A stretch of 60,057 nt of DNA, taken from NCBI GenBank assembly GCA_014871665.1, contig WGSL01000004.1, forward strand, positions 1-60,057, written 5' to 3'. The notes below the pieces were generated by a model. That model had not been told where the DNA came from. It saw only the letters and a program-made list of their open reading frames with translations, and did not search any database. This document shows, piece by piece, positions 29,476 to 38,462 of this stretch; position 1 is the first letter of the stretch; the number at the start of each line of letters is the position of its first letter. This stretch comes from Collinsella sp. (lineage in GTDB: Bacteria; Actinomycetota; Coriobacteriia; Coriobacteriales; Coriobacteriaceae). Both the position numbers and the translations under genes were made by a program.

Positions 29476-30648
29476 CTACCAAAAGACTGTTCCGTTCAAT
29501 TTGACCATATTGGGCGTTGCATAGTTAATCGCTCGGGGATAAGTGTTCCATCCGTCGAATACTTCGAGCCACTGCAGTTCGATGCCAGAGCTTCCATTAT
29601 GCCCAGTAAAATAGCCAGTTACCGTGACCGTATGACCTGATAGCTCGACGGATCCTTCACTGTTTCGGCTGTTGATCCACATATGATACAAGCCGATATT
29701 CCCTTGATCGATAGTTGCTCTGTACTGAGCGAATTGAGGCTGATAACCGAAAAATTGAGTATTAAGTGCTCTACCCTTTTGAGCGGCAAGACTTTTAAAC
29801 GGAACAATTCCATCTGGGATGATCGTGCTTCCGTACTCGACGCCCTGATCATTGGTCTTATACGTTGTTGTGCCAGTGACGTTCCATATTTCTTTATAAT
29901 AATCGGGATTAAATTGATTAGCGTTTGAACTGGTGAGACCGTAATGCATTGATACAGCGTACAAGGCAGAAACGACGCATGCATACTTATTAGTGCGGGC
30001 TTCAACTAATGATTCCGAGACTCCTCGGAACGGTATTCCGTTTAAATCGTCTATTTGGAAATGCAACATCAAGTCATCTTCATTGATAATGACAGCATCC
30101 CATGAAGTTGGGTTATTGCTTTGAGGTGCTATACCCTTTTCGGTGACAATCGGGACAGACCGTATATTGTTATAGTTGGTTACACAGTCTCTAGTTCCTG
30201 GCACCAAAGTTCCATATTCAATATCGTTGTACGAAATTAGTACGGTTGGGTTTGTGGCCTGTTGGCCGGAATAAGTTGAAATGGCGTTTGATAGAGAAGC
30301 TGAAATCGGAAGAATGGTATCGCCGAGGGTTATCTCCTTCAGAAGCCCAGGATATGATGCGTCAAGTATTAAATAACCGTAAGGGCTTCCTTCCCTTGTG
30401 ACACTGATTTCATAGCCACAGATAAGGCCGATTTGTTGGCATACGGGAACGATTTGCTCGATCTCTAAGTTCGCGGATCCGTCGACGATGGGCAACAGGG
30501 AAAGCGCGTAGTCTTGTGCTAGGTCTGATGTAAAAGCGACGGATGAGTTTGAGTCGGCGGCGAATACTCTTGTTGGGCGTGACGCGGATAAGCCGATGAT
30601 CGAGGCTAGGCCGAGAAGAAACGAGCGACGTGATTGAACTCTGGGCAT
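29476..30648 (-). CDS. Tat-exported protein with a papain/C39-like cysteine peptidase domain
   Basis: A 390-residue secreted protein. The N-terminus has a twin-arginine signal, RRSFLLGLASIIGLSAS followed by a VFA-A cleavage site near residue 31. The middle of the mature part looks like a propeptide region. The second half resembles papain-fold peptidases of the C39-like or streptopain type: Cys224 in KYACVVSALYAVSMHYG heads a helix, and His339 lies in SGHTVTVTGYF, followed by a WLEVFDGWN motif. AGGAG precedes the ATG. Base composition is clearly lower in GC than around it, which suggests transfer. It is followed by the small lipoprotein gene. The peptidase call is by motif only. Confidence 0.6.
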   Translation of the reverse strand: MPRVQSRRSFLLGLASIIGLSASRPTRVFAADSNSSVAFTSDLAQDYALSLLPIVDGSANLEIEQIVPVCQQIGLICGYEISVTREGSPYGYLILDASYPGLLKEITLGDTILPISASLSNAISTYSGQQATNPTVLISYNDIEYGTLVPGTRDCVTNYNNIRSVPIVTEKGIAPQSNNPTSWDAVIINEDDLMLHFQIDDLNGIPFRGVSESLVEARTNKYACVVSALYAVSMHYGLTSSNANQFNPDYYKEIWNVTGTTTYKTNDQGVEYGSTIIPDGIVPFKSLAAQKGRALNTQFFGYQPQFAQYRATIDQGNIGLYHMWINSRNSEGSVELSGHTVTVTGYFTGHNGSSGIELQWLEVFDGWNTYPRAINYATPNMVKLNGTVFW

Positions 30649-30756
30649 AATGTCTCCTGCCTATGGGGGGCAATATGCTGTCATTTTATTTGCTACAAAA
30701 TACAATCTAATTCGGATTAAGGTAAATGGATGGAATTGCTCGATAAATGGTAGTGA

Positions 30757-31600
30757 TTAGCGGACCGGTATCGCGATCCTCGTCACATACGCTCCCGGGT
30801 CGTCGCTGATGATGTCGTCGATGAGGGCGATTTCGCGCGAGGGACCGGCGGGGGACAGGTCGCGCTCGTGCATGTAATCGAGTAAGCGCTCATAGCGCGG
30901 GGCCGCCTGACCGTGCGTGCCGCGGAAGCTGACCGTCAGACACCGCGCGGCGGGACGTACTTCGACATCGCCCAGGTAGGTAATCGTCCGTGTCATCCAG
31001 CAGCAGAAAGACTTCGTCGTAGCCGTCAAAGTCGCCGCCGGCCAGGCGCTCGGCGCTAATCCCGACGCCTAAGTTGCCCAGAAAAACAAAGGTCTCGTGC
31101 TGGCCCTTCTGCAGCTGACGAATCTGCCACTCCAGCGCATAGGCGTCGGTAGGGTTGACGCGTTCACGCAGCACAGCGCAGCGGAGCTCGGGCGCATCGA
31201 TTGTGCAGATGGTATCGAGCTCGGTGTTCAGGGCATCATGCAGCAGCGCAAGCCGGTTATCGATCTTGCGCGACACGCGTTCAAGTTCACGGCGCTTGCG
31301 CTCGATGAGCTCCTGCTGCTGAGCTAGCTGCCGCTGCATGAGGTCCACATCGCGCGTGGTCACAAACTCGCGGATTTGCGCCAACGGCAAGTCGAGAACA
31401 CGCAGGTGGCTGATGGTGTTGAGGGTGGAGAGCTGCCGCGATCCGTAGTAGCGGTACCCACTCGTCGGATCGATGTGCGCCGGGTCCAGCAAGCCCATCT
31501 GCTCGTAATGGCGCAGCGTGCCCACACTCAGGTTAAACAGGCGCGCCACCTCGCCAATGCGGAGCAGGCCCTCAGTATGTTCACTTGACGTGTCGGTCAC
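30757..31600 (-). pseudogene. MerR family regulator with GyrI-like domain, frameshifted
   Basis: The start (GTG at 31600 with AAAGGAG) gives a normal MerR head: LLRIGEVARLFNLSVGTLRHYEQMGLLDPAHIDPTSGYRYY, then a long dimer helix. The C-terminal effector domain begins in the same frame (DEVFLLLDD), but after about 30985 the family pattern continues one base out of step (TYLGDVEVRPAARCLTVSFRGTHG to YVTRIAIPVR, stop at 30757). One extra base around GACACGGACG explains this. As read, the frame instead ends at 30890 with an unrelated Arg-rich tail. It lies 53 bases after the MATE gene on the same strand and was probably its regulator. Confidence 0.8.
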
Positions 31601-31653
31601 AGGACAGCTCCTTTCAATAGGGTCGGGGAGGGCGCCAGGCTCGCGTTGCCCCG

Positions 31654-33000
31654 CTACGCCACCAGCTTGTCAAAAGCCCCGCGCCGGTTGAGCACGGTAA
31701 ACGCGACAACACAGATGACTGCCGACAAAATCGATCCACACGGCGAGGCGATGCCCATGGGAAACAACGTATCGGAATAGGCGTTCGACAGCAGCCACGC
31801 GCCCGGCACGCGAATGAGCGCCACGGCCAGCACGTTGTGCGCAAAGCCGATGTAGCTCTTGCCGTATGCAGCGAAAAAGCCGCTAAAGCAAATGTGGATG
31901 CCGGCAAAAATCGCGTCGAAAATATAGCTGCGCATATAGCCGGTACCGGCCGCGACCACCGCGGGGTCCTTGGCAAAAAAGCCGATAAACGCCGGCGCCA
32001 CCAGCCACATCAGCACCGTGATCAGGCAGCCGTACACTACCGAGATGGTCATGGCGTCCTTGAGCACCCGACGCGCGCGGTCGCCCTTGCCCGCGCCGGC
32101 ATTTTGCGCCGTGAGCGCGCTGACGGTGGCACCCATGGAACTCGGCACAATGAACAAAAAGCTGATCATCTTTTCGACCAGGCCCACGGCGGCGGCGTCG
32201 ACCAGGCCGCGATGGTTGGCAATGACGGTGATAAACATAAACGCCACCTGGATGCAGCCGTCCTGCACGGCCACGGGCACGCCGATCTTAAGAATGCTGC
32301 CGAGCACCTCGGGCTGGGGGCGCAGGTCGCTACGCTTAACGTGGATGTTCGTGCGACGGCTCTTGAGCCACACGAGCGCGAGGGCAACGCTGGCCGTCTG
32401 CGCGGTCACCGTGCCAAGCGCCGCGCCCACGGGGCCGAGCCCCATGTGGCCGATAAACAGAAAATCGAGTGCGATGTTGATGATGCATGCCACGCCAATC
32501 ACGTACATAGGCGAGCGCGAATCGCCCAGCCCGCGGAAGATGGCCGAAAGAATGTTGTACGCGGCGATAAAGGGAATGCCTACAAAGCAAATGCGCAGGT
32601 AGGCGGCGGTTCCTTCGACCGCCTCGGCCGGCGTGCCAATGAGTGTCACGATTTGCGGGCACAGTGCGAGCAGGACAGCGGCCAGTACCACCGAGACGCC
32701 CATAAAGAGCGTGATGGTGTTGCCGATGGCGGTCTCGGCGCGGTCAAACCGGCGCGAGCCCACGGCGTGGCCGACGATCACCGTCGTTCCCATGGCCAAG
32801 CCCACGAGCGTCACGGTAATGATATAGAGCGTCTGCGCGCCATTGCCCACGGCGGTGATGCCGGCGGCGCCGCTAAACTGCCCCATCATGTACAGGTCGG
32901 CCATGCCGTAGAGCATCTGCAAGAAGTACGAGAGCATATAGGGCAGGGCAAAGACCGCGATGGTCTTAAGGACATTGCCACGTGTGAGGTCGTGTTCCAT
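31654..33000 (-). CDS. MATE family multidrug efflux transporter
   Basis: A 448-residue membrane protein with twelve predicted helices in two related halves. Family patterns include LTRGNVLKTIAVFALPYMLSYFLQMLYGMADLYMMGQFSG in the first half and VPSSMGATVSALTAQNAGAGKGDRARRVL in the second, typical of the Na+- or H+-driven DinF/NorM-like exporters. It exports cationic drugs or dyes in known cases; the natural substrate here is unknown. The ribosome site before the ATG is weak. A frameshifted MerR-type regulator gene follows on the same strand. It is divergent from the ABC exporter genes. Confidence 0.92.
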   Translation of the reverse strand: MEHDLTRGNVLKTIAVFALPYMLSYFLQMLYGMADLYMMGQFSGAAGITAVGNGAQTLYIITVTLVGLAMGTTVIVGHAVGSRRFDRAETAIGNTITLFMGVSVVLAAVLLALCPQIVTLIGTPAEAVEGTAAYLRICFVGIPFIAAYNILSAIFRGLGDSRSPMYVIGVACIINIALDFLFIGHMGLGPVGAALGTVTAQTASVALALVWLKSRRTNIHVKRSDLRPQPEVLGSILKIGVPVAVQDGCIQVAFMFITVIANHRGLVDAAAVGLVEKMISFLFIVPSSMGATVSALTAQNAGAGKGDRARRVLKDAMTISVVYGCLITVLMWLVAPAFIGFFAKDPAVVAAGTGYMRSYIFDAIFAGIHICFSGFFAAYGKSYIGFAHNVLAVALIRVPGAWLLSNAYSDTLFPMGIASPCGSILSAVICVVAFTVLNRRGAFDKLVA

Positions 33001-33258
33001 GGGCGGGGCTTTCTGGCTGGGTTTGTTTACGTACCAGTGTAGTGAAAACCCTATAACGATTGTAGAGTCAAGGTTTGTGATGACGCCGGAGCGAAAAAGT
33101 CTCGCGCACCATTATTCCGAGTGAATATGGACACACATCACGAGAACTCGCCGCCGGCGCTAACCTTGCAGAAAACGATTTCGGAATACTTGACACCATT
33201 ATTCGGCGCGCAATAATACGTGCGTTTGCGAACAACGTTTGATGGGGGTTGAACCTGC
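33001..33258. other. divergent promoter region between MATE and ABC exporter genes
   Basis: The 258 noncoding bases hold the strong promoter at 33190-33219 for the ABC genes. An upstream copy of ACCATTATTC at 33108-33117 matches one at 33195-33204, pointing to paired operator sites. Nothing codes for protein here. Confidence 0.6.
33190..33219 (+). promoter_or_regulatory. promoter of the ABC exporter operon with an internal palindrome
   Basis: TTGACA (33190-33195) and TAATAC (33214-33219) are 18 bases apart. The spacer and -10 hold ATTATT-N8-AATAAT (33199-33218), which would let a repressor compete with polymerase. A related half-site ACCATTATTC occurs about 87 bases upstream. Confidence 0.65.
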
Positions 33259-35088
33259 GTGCGCAATCTCAAAATACTGTTTTCCTATCTAGGGACATAC
33301 CGTCGCGATGCCATCCTCGGCGTGTTCTTTGTGTCGGTCGAGACGGTGCTCGAGCTGTTTATCCCGGTCATCATGGCCAACATCATCGATGTGGGCGTGC
33401 CTGCGGGTGATATCAACTACATGCTGCTGCAGGGCGCGTACATGTTGGTGTGCGCTGCGCTTTCGCTGGTACTGGGCTTGGGTTATGCCCGCACGTCCGC
33501 CCGCGTTGCCTCGGGCCTAGGCGCTAACCTGCGCGAGGCCGAGTACAAAAAGATTCAGACGCTCGCTTTTGGTAACCTGGACAACTACGACGCCAGCTCG
33601 CTCGTCACCCGCATGACCACGGACATCACCGTTATCCAAAATGCTGTGGGCAACGGCTTTCGCCCTATGGTGCGCGGCCCGGTGACGCTTATCGTCGGCC
33701 TTATCTACGCGCTGATGCTGTCGCGCCCGCTCGCCACCGTCTTTGCGATCATCTTGCCCGTGCTGGCAATCGTACTGGGCGTCATCACCTATCGCGTCAG
33801 TCCGCTCTACCGCCAACTCCAGACCTCGATGGACCACCTCAACGGCGTGGTACAGGAAGACCTCACCGCCGTGCGTGCCGTCAAGGCCTACGTTCGTACC
33901 GAGCACGAGGAGGCCAAGTTCGACGCAGTCAATACCGAGCTTGCGCGCACTGCGACAAAGACCTTTGGCAGCGCGGTGCTCAACCTGCCGGTGTTTCAGC
34001 TGTCGATGTACGTGGCTGCGCTCTCTATCCTGTGGATTGGCGGCCGCATGATTCTCGCCGGCAAGCTGGGCGTGGGCTCGCTCACGGGCTTTATGAGCTA
34101 CGTGCTGCTGATCATGAATTCGCTCATGATGATTTCTAACGTGTTTTTGCTGCTCACGCGCGCTCTTACGAGTGTGGGCCGTATCGCAGAGGTGCTCGAT
34201 GAGGAGCCCTTTATCGCCAACCCCGCGGGAGACCTCGCGATTGCGGCGCCAGCGGACGGCAGTATCGAGTTTCGCGACGTTTCCTTTAAATACCGCGCGG
34301 ATGCAGCCGAGGATGTGCTCGAGCATATCGACCTTCGCATCGAGAGCGGCTCGACGGTGGGCATCCTCGGCGGCACGGGCTCGGGCAAGAGCTCGCTTGT
34401 GCAGCTGATTGCGCGCCTGTACGACGCCACCGAAGGCGCCGTGCTTGTGGGCGGACGCGACGTGCGCGACTACGACCTCGCGACTCTACGCGACGCCGTG
34501 GGCATTGTGCTGCAAAAGAATGTGCTGTTTACGGGTACCGTGCGCGAGAACCTGCAGTGGGGCAATCCGCAGGCGTCGGACGATGAGCTCCTCGCGGCTT
34601 GCCGCGCAGCGTGCGTGGACGAGTTTCTTGATCGCATCGGCGGGCTGGACGGCGAGTTGGGCCAAGGCGGCGCCGGTGTCTCGGGTGGCCAGAAGCAACG
34701 CCTGTGCATCGCGCGCACGCTGCTCAAGCATCCGCGCGTGCTCATTTTTGATGACTCCACCAGCGCGGTCGATATGGCGACCGACGCAAAGATTCGCGAG
34801 CACATCGCTCGGATCCCCGATACGACCGTGCTCATCATCGCCCAGCGCATCGCGAGCGTCATGGATGCCGATCGCATTGTGGTGCTGGACGACGGTCGTG
34901 TCCACGGCGTGGGCACGCACGAGGAACTGCTGGCGGGCGACAACATATACCAGGAGATTTACGCCTCGCAGATGGAGTTTGCGAGGAACGCGGACGCCGG
35001 CGACGGCAGCGACGATGGTTGCGCGAATGATCCGTTTTCCTCCGTCGCATGCGGATCGCCCTTGGAAGGGGGTGAGCGCCATGCCTAA
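33259..35088 (+). CDS. ABC exporter subunit with degenerate catalytic site
   Basis: A 609-residue half-transporter: six membrane helices (residues 1-310), then an ATP-binding domain with Walker A GGTGSGKSS, Q-loop VLQKNVLF, signature VSGGQKQR and Walker B LIFDDSTSAVD. The residue after the Walker B Asp is Asp, not the catalytic Glu. That is the mark of the inactive site in heterodimeric exporters such as BmrCD, LmrCD or TM287/288. The start is GTG at 33259 with GGGGG before it. It overlaps the partner gene by 8 bases, so the two are co-translated and form one exporter. Substrate unknown; drugs, peptides or lipids are possible. Confidence 0.9.
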   Translation: MRNLKILFSYLGTYRRDAILGVFFVSVETVLELFIPVIMANIIDVGVPAGDINYMLLQGAYMLVCAALSLVLGLGYARTSARVASGLGANLREAEYKKIQTLAFGNLDNYDASSLVTRMTTDITVIQNAVGNGFRPMVRGPVTLIVGLIYALMLSRPLATVFAIILPVLAIVLGVITYRVSPLYRQLQTSMDHLNGVVQEDLTAVRAVKAYVRTEHEEAKFDAVNTELARTATKTFGSAVLNLPVFQLSMYVAALSILWIGGRMILAGKLGVGSLTGFMSYVLLIMNSLMMISNVFLLLTRALTSVGRIAEVLDEEPFIANPAGDLAIAAPADGSIEFRDVSFKYRADAAEDVLEHIDLRIESGSTVGILGGTGSGKSSLVQLIARLYDATEGAVLVGGRDVRDYDLATLRDAVGIVLQKNVLFTGTVRENLQWGNPQASDDELLAACRAACVDEFLDRIGGLDGELGQGGAGVSGGQKQRLCIARTLLKHPRVLIFDDSTSAVDMATDAKIREHIARIPDTTVLIIAQRIASVMDADRIVVLDDGRVHGVGTHEELLAGDNIYQEIYASQMEFARNADAGDGSDDGCANDPFSSVACGSPLEGGERHA

Positions 35089-36979
35089 GACCGCAGCCCA
35101 AGCACGCCCGGCCGACCTCAAGCGCACTGTGCGCCGCTTGCTCTCCTACATGGGGCATGCCAAGTTCTCGTTGCTCGCGGTGGGCGTGCTCGCCTCCGTT
35201 GCCGCCATCGCGAGCCTCGCCGGCACCTACATGGTGCGCCCCATCGTTAACGGTTTGGCCACGGGCGGGGAGGAACTGCTTGCCAAGCAGGTCATCCTGA
35301 CGGCGATCATCTACGCTGCGGGCGTGCTTTCGGCCCTGGGCTACTCGCAGATCATGGTGCGCGCGGCCCAACGCGTGGTGTCCGATATTCGCCGCGACCT
35401 GTTCGCGCACATCCAGACGCTGCCGCTCAGTTATTTTGACAGCACGCGCTCGGGCGACATCATGAGCTTTTTCACCAATGACGTCGACACCGTCTCCGAG
35501 GCGCTTAACAACAGCTTTGCCAACGTGATTCAGGCCGCCATTCAGGTTGTGGGCACCACGGCTATGCTCATCATCCTTAACTGGCAGCTCACGATTATCA
35601 CACTCGTGTGCGATGCGGCCATTGTGCTGTATGCGCGCTACTCGGGCGCGCGCTCTAAGCGTTTCTTTGCTGCCCAGCAGGCATCGCTTGGCGACCTGGA
35701 CGGATATATCGAAGAAATGGTCTCGGGCCAAAAGGTCATCAAGGTCTTTAACCGCGAGGCGGCGAATGTTGCCGGCTTCACCTGCCGCAACGACGAGCTT
35801 CGCCGCACCGGCACCGCCGCCGTGAGCTATGCCAACTCCATGGTGCCCATGACCGTCGTGATTGGCTACGTCAACTATGCCATCGTCGCCGTGGCGGGCG
35901 GCATGCTCTGCATCAAGGGGCTCGCCGATGTGGGCGCACTTGCAAGCTACCTGGTCTTTGTGCGCCAGGCCGCCATGCCCATCAACCAGTTTACGCAGCT
36001 CGGCAACTTCTTGCTCAACGCGTTGGCCGGTGCCGAGCGCCTGTTTGCGGCTATGGACCTTAAGCCCGAGGTGGACGAGGGCTGCGTGGAGCTGGTGCAG
36101 ACGGGCGACGCCGCGTGGGCGTGGAAGATTCCCGAGGGCCAGGGCGTGGGCGTCTACGGGCATCTGCATGACGTGGCAGCCGTTGATGAGTCGGGCCGCG
36201 CGGTGGCTGCCGACGGCACCGAGCTCACGTGCGGCTTGGTCCCGCTTGCCGGCGACGTGCGCTTCCATGCTGTGGATTTTTCCTACGTGCCGGGCACCCG
36301 CGTGCTCACGGACCTCAACCTGTTTGCCAAGCCGGGGCAAAAGATCGCGTTTGTGGGCTCCACGGGTGCCGGCAAGACGACCATCACCAACCTCATCAAC
36401 CGCTTCTACGAGGTCGATGACGGCGAGATCACGTACGACGGCATCGACGTCAAGCACATTGCCAAGGCCAGCCTGCGCGGGTCGCTCGGCATTGTGCTGC
36501 AGGACACGCACCTGTTTAGCGGCACCATTGCGCAGAACATCCGCTTTGGCAAGCTCGACGCGACCGACGAGGAGGTGCGCGCCGCTGCCGAGGCCGCCTG
36601 CGCCGACTCGTTTATCCGCCGCCTGCCGCGGGGCTACGACACGCCGGTCACGGCCGACGGCGCCAACCTGTCGCAGGGTCAGCGTCAGCTGCTCGCCATC
36701 GCGCGCGTGGCCGTCGCCGATCCGCCGGTGCTCATCCTGGACGAGGCCACGAGTTCCATCGACACGCGTACCGAAAAGCTCATCGAGCGCGGTATGGACC
36801 GCATCATGCGCGGTCGCACCACGTTTATGATCGCGCACCGCCTGTCCACTGTCCGCGACGCCGACGCCATCATGGTCCTCGAACACGGCCGCATCATCGA
36901 GCGCGGCACGCACGAAGAGCTACTCGCCCAGCACGGCGAGTACTGGCAGCTGGCGCATGGCTTAAAAGAGCTGGATTAA
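35081..36979 (+). CDS. ABC exporter subunit with intact catalytic site
   Basis: A 632-residue partner of the preceding protein: membrane domain in residues 1-330, then an ATP-binding domain with Walker A GSTGAGKTT, signature NLSQGQRQ, Walker B LILDEATSSID (catalytic Glu present) and the switch His in IAHRLSTV. About 55 extra residues lie between membrane and nucleotide domains (KIPEGQGVGVYGHLHDVAAVDESG), longer than in most relatives. The ATG at 35081 follows GGAAGGGGGTG and overlaps the end of the first gene. Reading further upstream in this frame only shadows the first gene. It supplies the ATP-hydrolysing site of the heterodimer. Confidence 0.92.
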   Translation: MPKTAAQARPADLKRTVRRLLSYMGHAKFSLLAVGVLASVAAIASLAGTYMVRPIVNGLATGGEELLAKQVILTAIIYAAGVLSALGYSQIMVRAAQRVVSDIRRDLFAHIQTLPLSYFDSTRSGDIMSFFTNDVDTVSEALNNSFANVIQAAIQVVGTTAMLIILNWQLTIITLVCDAAIVLYARYSGARSKRFFAAQQASLGDLDGYIEEMVSGQKVIKVFNREAANVAGFTCRNDELRRTGTAAVSYANSMVPMTVVIGYVNYAIVAVAGGMLCIKGLADVGALASYLVFVRQAAMPINQFTQLGNFLLNALAGAERLFAAMDLKPEVDEGCVELVQTGDAAWAWKIPEGQGVGVYGHLHDVAAVDESGRAVAADGTELTCGLVPLAGDVRFHAVDFSYVPGTRVLTDLNLFAKPGQKIAFVGSTGAGKTTITNLINRFYEVDDGEITYDGIDVKHIAKASLRGSLGIVLQDTHLFSGTIAQNIRFGKLDATDEEVRAAAEAACADSFIRRLPRGYDTPVTADGANLSQGQRQLLAIARVAVADPPVLILDEATSSIDTRTEKLIERGMDRIMRGRTTFMIAHRLSTVRDADAIMVLEHGRIIERGTHEELLAQHGEYWQLAHGLKELD

Positions 36980-37023
36980 CCCGTTCGAGCACGATACTTT
37001 GATCCCTCCGTGCCCCTCGACTC

Positions 37024-37088
37024 AAACCATCACAACATTCGACGTTTTTTGCCAAAAACGGGAAAAGCATCGAATGTTGTGATGGTTT
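37024..37088. repeat. AACCATCACAACATTCGA palindrome, copy B1
   Basis: Arms of 19 bases (AAACCATCACAACATTCGA and its exact inverse) enclose a 27-base middle with its own hairpin (CGTTTTT...AAAAACG). Copy B2 at 38266 has the same orientation; B3 (42380) and B4 (53890) have the opposite one, judged by the middle part. Confidence 0.9.
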
Positions 37089-37189
37089 TTCTGCCGCTCG
37101 ACCGGGTGGAATCGCTTTCTTGCGCACGAAGGTGTGCGGACCCGTGGGCAGGGGAATAAGGTTGGTTATCCGACTCCATTGGAGGGCTC

Positions 37190-38227
37190 ATGGACCTGCC
37201 GATCGTCCTGTCCCATAAGACTGCCTGGCTGTACCACAACGTGGCGCGCCCGTCCGAGCCGCCCTCGCGAGCAAGCAGCCTATACGATGAGGACTCGCTT
37301 GCTAACGATGCGGAGCCGACCGCGAGCCTGCCCAAATTGGGACTCGATGCCAAAGGGCTGAGGGCTTCAACGGCAGCTGGGATCGTTACCGACTATCTGG
37401 TTTCGCTTGGTATTCCGCGAGAAGAGCTCGATCATATCGACACGCTCGTCAACTTCGATTTTGAGCGCTCGACGCCGGCTGGATTTAGATGCCACGTGTT
37501 TGGGGCGCCGGTGCCTCCAGGCCATCTTATCGAGGTGGCAGAGGGCCTTCTAGTGGTTGATGAGGTCATGTGCTTTGTCCAAGCGGGTTCGTGGATGAGC
37601 GAGCCCGAGCAGCTGGAATATGGCTACGAAATCTGTGCCCGATACCATTTGAATCATCTGTCGACAGGCGATTACATCGAGATGGGGCAGAGGTATACCG
37701 TTGCCGACTTGATTGCTTATTGCAATGAGAACCGATCTCGCCAGGGGGCTATACGCGCGGCCGCCGCGCTCAAGCGCGTGCACGATGGCGCGCGGTCGCC
37801 CATGGAGACGGCCACCGCAATCATGGTCGTAGCAAAACGTTCCCAGGGAGGGCTGGGATACGCCAAGATTGAGCTCAACCATCGGTTCGATGTTCCCAGC
37901 GAGTTCAAGTATCTCGCAAAGGCCGGGTATTTCGAGATCGACGTATATGCGCCTGCGAGCGGTACGGGGATTGAATACAACGGCTCGGACCATCTTGATA
38001 AACAGCGCAGCGCGTCGGATGCGGAGCGTATGACCGTGCTGAGCGCGCTGGGCTTTAGAATGATCGTCCTCACCGGGACTCAGTTTGCCCATCAGCTGCA
38101 ATTGCATCGGGCGATGAACGCCATCGCGCTCGCTATGGGCCTTAAGTGCGACCGAAGCGAAGCGTTCCAGAAACGTCAGAATGACCTGCGAGAATTCGTG
38201 ATTCGGCACTGGGACGGCGGCCTTTAG
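37190..38227 (+). CDS. DUF559/Vsr-like hypothetical protein between two B palindromes
   Basis: A 345-residue protein with no clear N-terminal family. The C-terminal 100 residues resemble the restriction-endonuclease-like fold of DUF559 and Vsr proteins: YFEIDVYAPASGTGIEYNGSDHL (an E-Y-x-G-x-x-H core), then a spaced D-x-x-R and LSALGFRMIVLTGTQF. That pattern suggests a nucleic-acid-binding or cutting domain, though the catalytic set is not proven. GGAGGG precedes the ATG. The gene is flanked 102 bases upstream and 39 bases downstream by direct copies of a 65 bp palindrome, which suggests it moves or is kept as a unit. No partner gene is adjacent. Function unknown. Confidence 0.6.
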   Translation: MDLPIVLSHKTAWLYHNVARPSEPPSRASSLYDEDSLANDAEPTASLPKLGLDAKGLRASTAAGIVTDYLVSLGIPREELDHIDTLVNFDFERSTPAGFRCHVFGAPVPPGHLIEVAEGLLVVDEVMCFVQAGSWMSEPEQLEYGYEICARYHLNHLSTGDYIEMGQRYTVADLIAYCNENRSRQGAIRAAAALKRVHDGARSPMETATAIMVVAKRSQGGLGYAKIELNHRFDVPSEFKYLAKAGYFEIDVYAPASGTGIEYNGSDHLDKQRSASDAERMTVLSALGFRMIVLTGTQFAHQLQLHRAMNAIALAMGLKCDRSEAFQKRQNDLREFVIRHWDGGL

Positions 38228-38265
38228 AGGCGTTCCGGTCCTTCTACGGGGTGCCGTGGGCGGGT

Positions 38266-38330
38266 AAACCATCACAACATTCGACGTTTTTCGCCAAAAT
38301 CGGGAAAAGCATCGAATGTTGTGATGGTTT
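38266..38330. repeat. AACCATCACAACATTCGA palindrome, copy B2
   Basis: Same 19-base arms as B1 with a nearly identical 27-base middle (CGTTTTTCGCCAAAATCG), same orientation, 1242 bases apart. It sits after the DUF559-like gene and may end its transcript. Confidence 0.9.
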
Positions 38331-38462
38331 GCGTGTTGAGGATGGGCTTGGGAAGCCGGTCTTGCCCAAAGTGACCTGTCCTGTCGTACGGGTGTCGGCG
38401 TGATTCTCTCGTGGGGTATTATGTTTTCCGAAGAATAAAACGCCGCGTGAGGGGAGGGCTGC

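Noticed and set aside
34409..35080. Longer N-terminal reading of the second ABC exporter gene
   Set aside because: The extra part only reads the first ABC gene out of frame; the ATG at 35081 has a strong ribosome site and starts a normal exporter.
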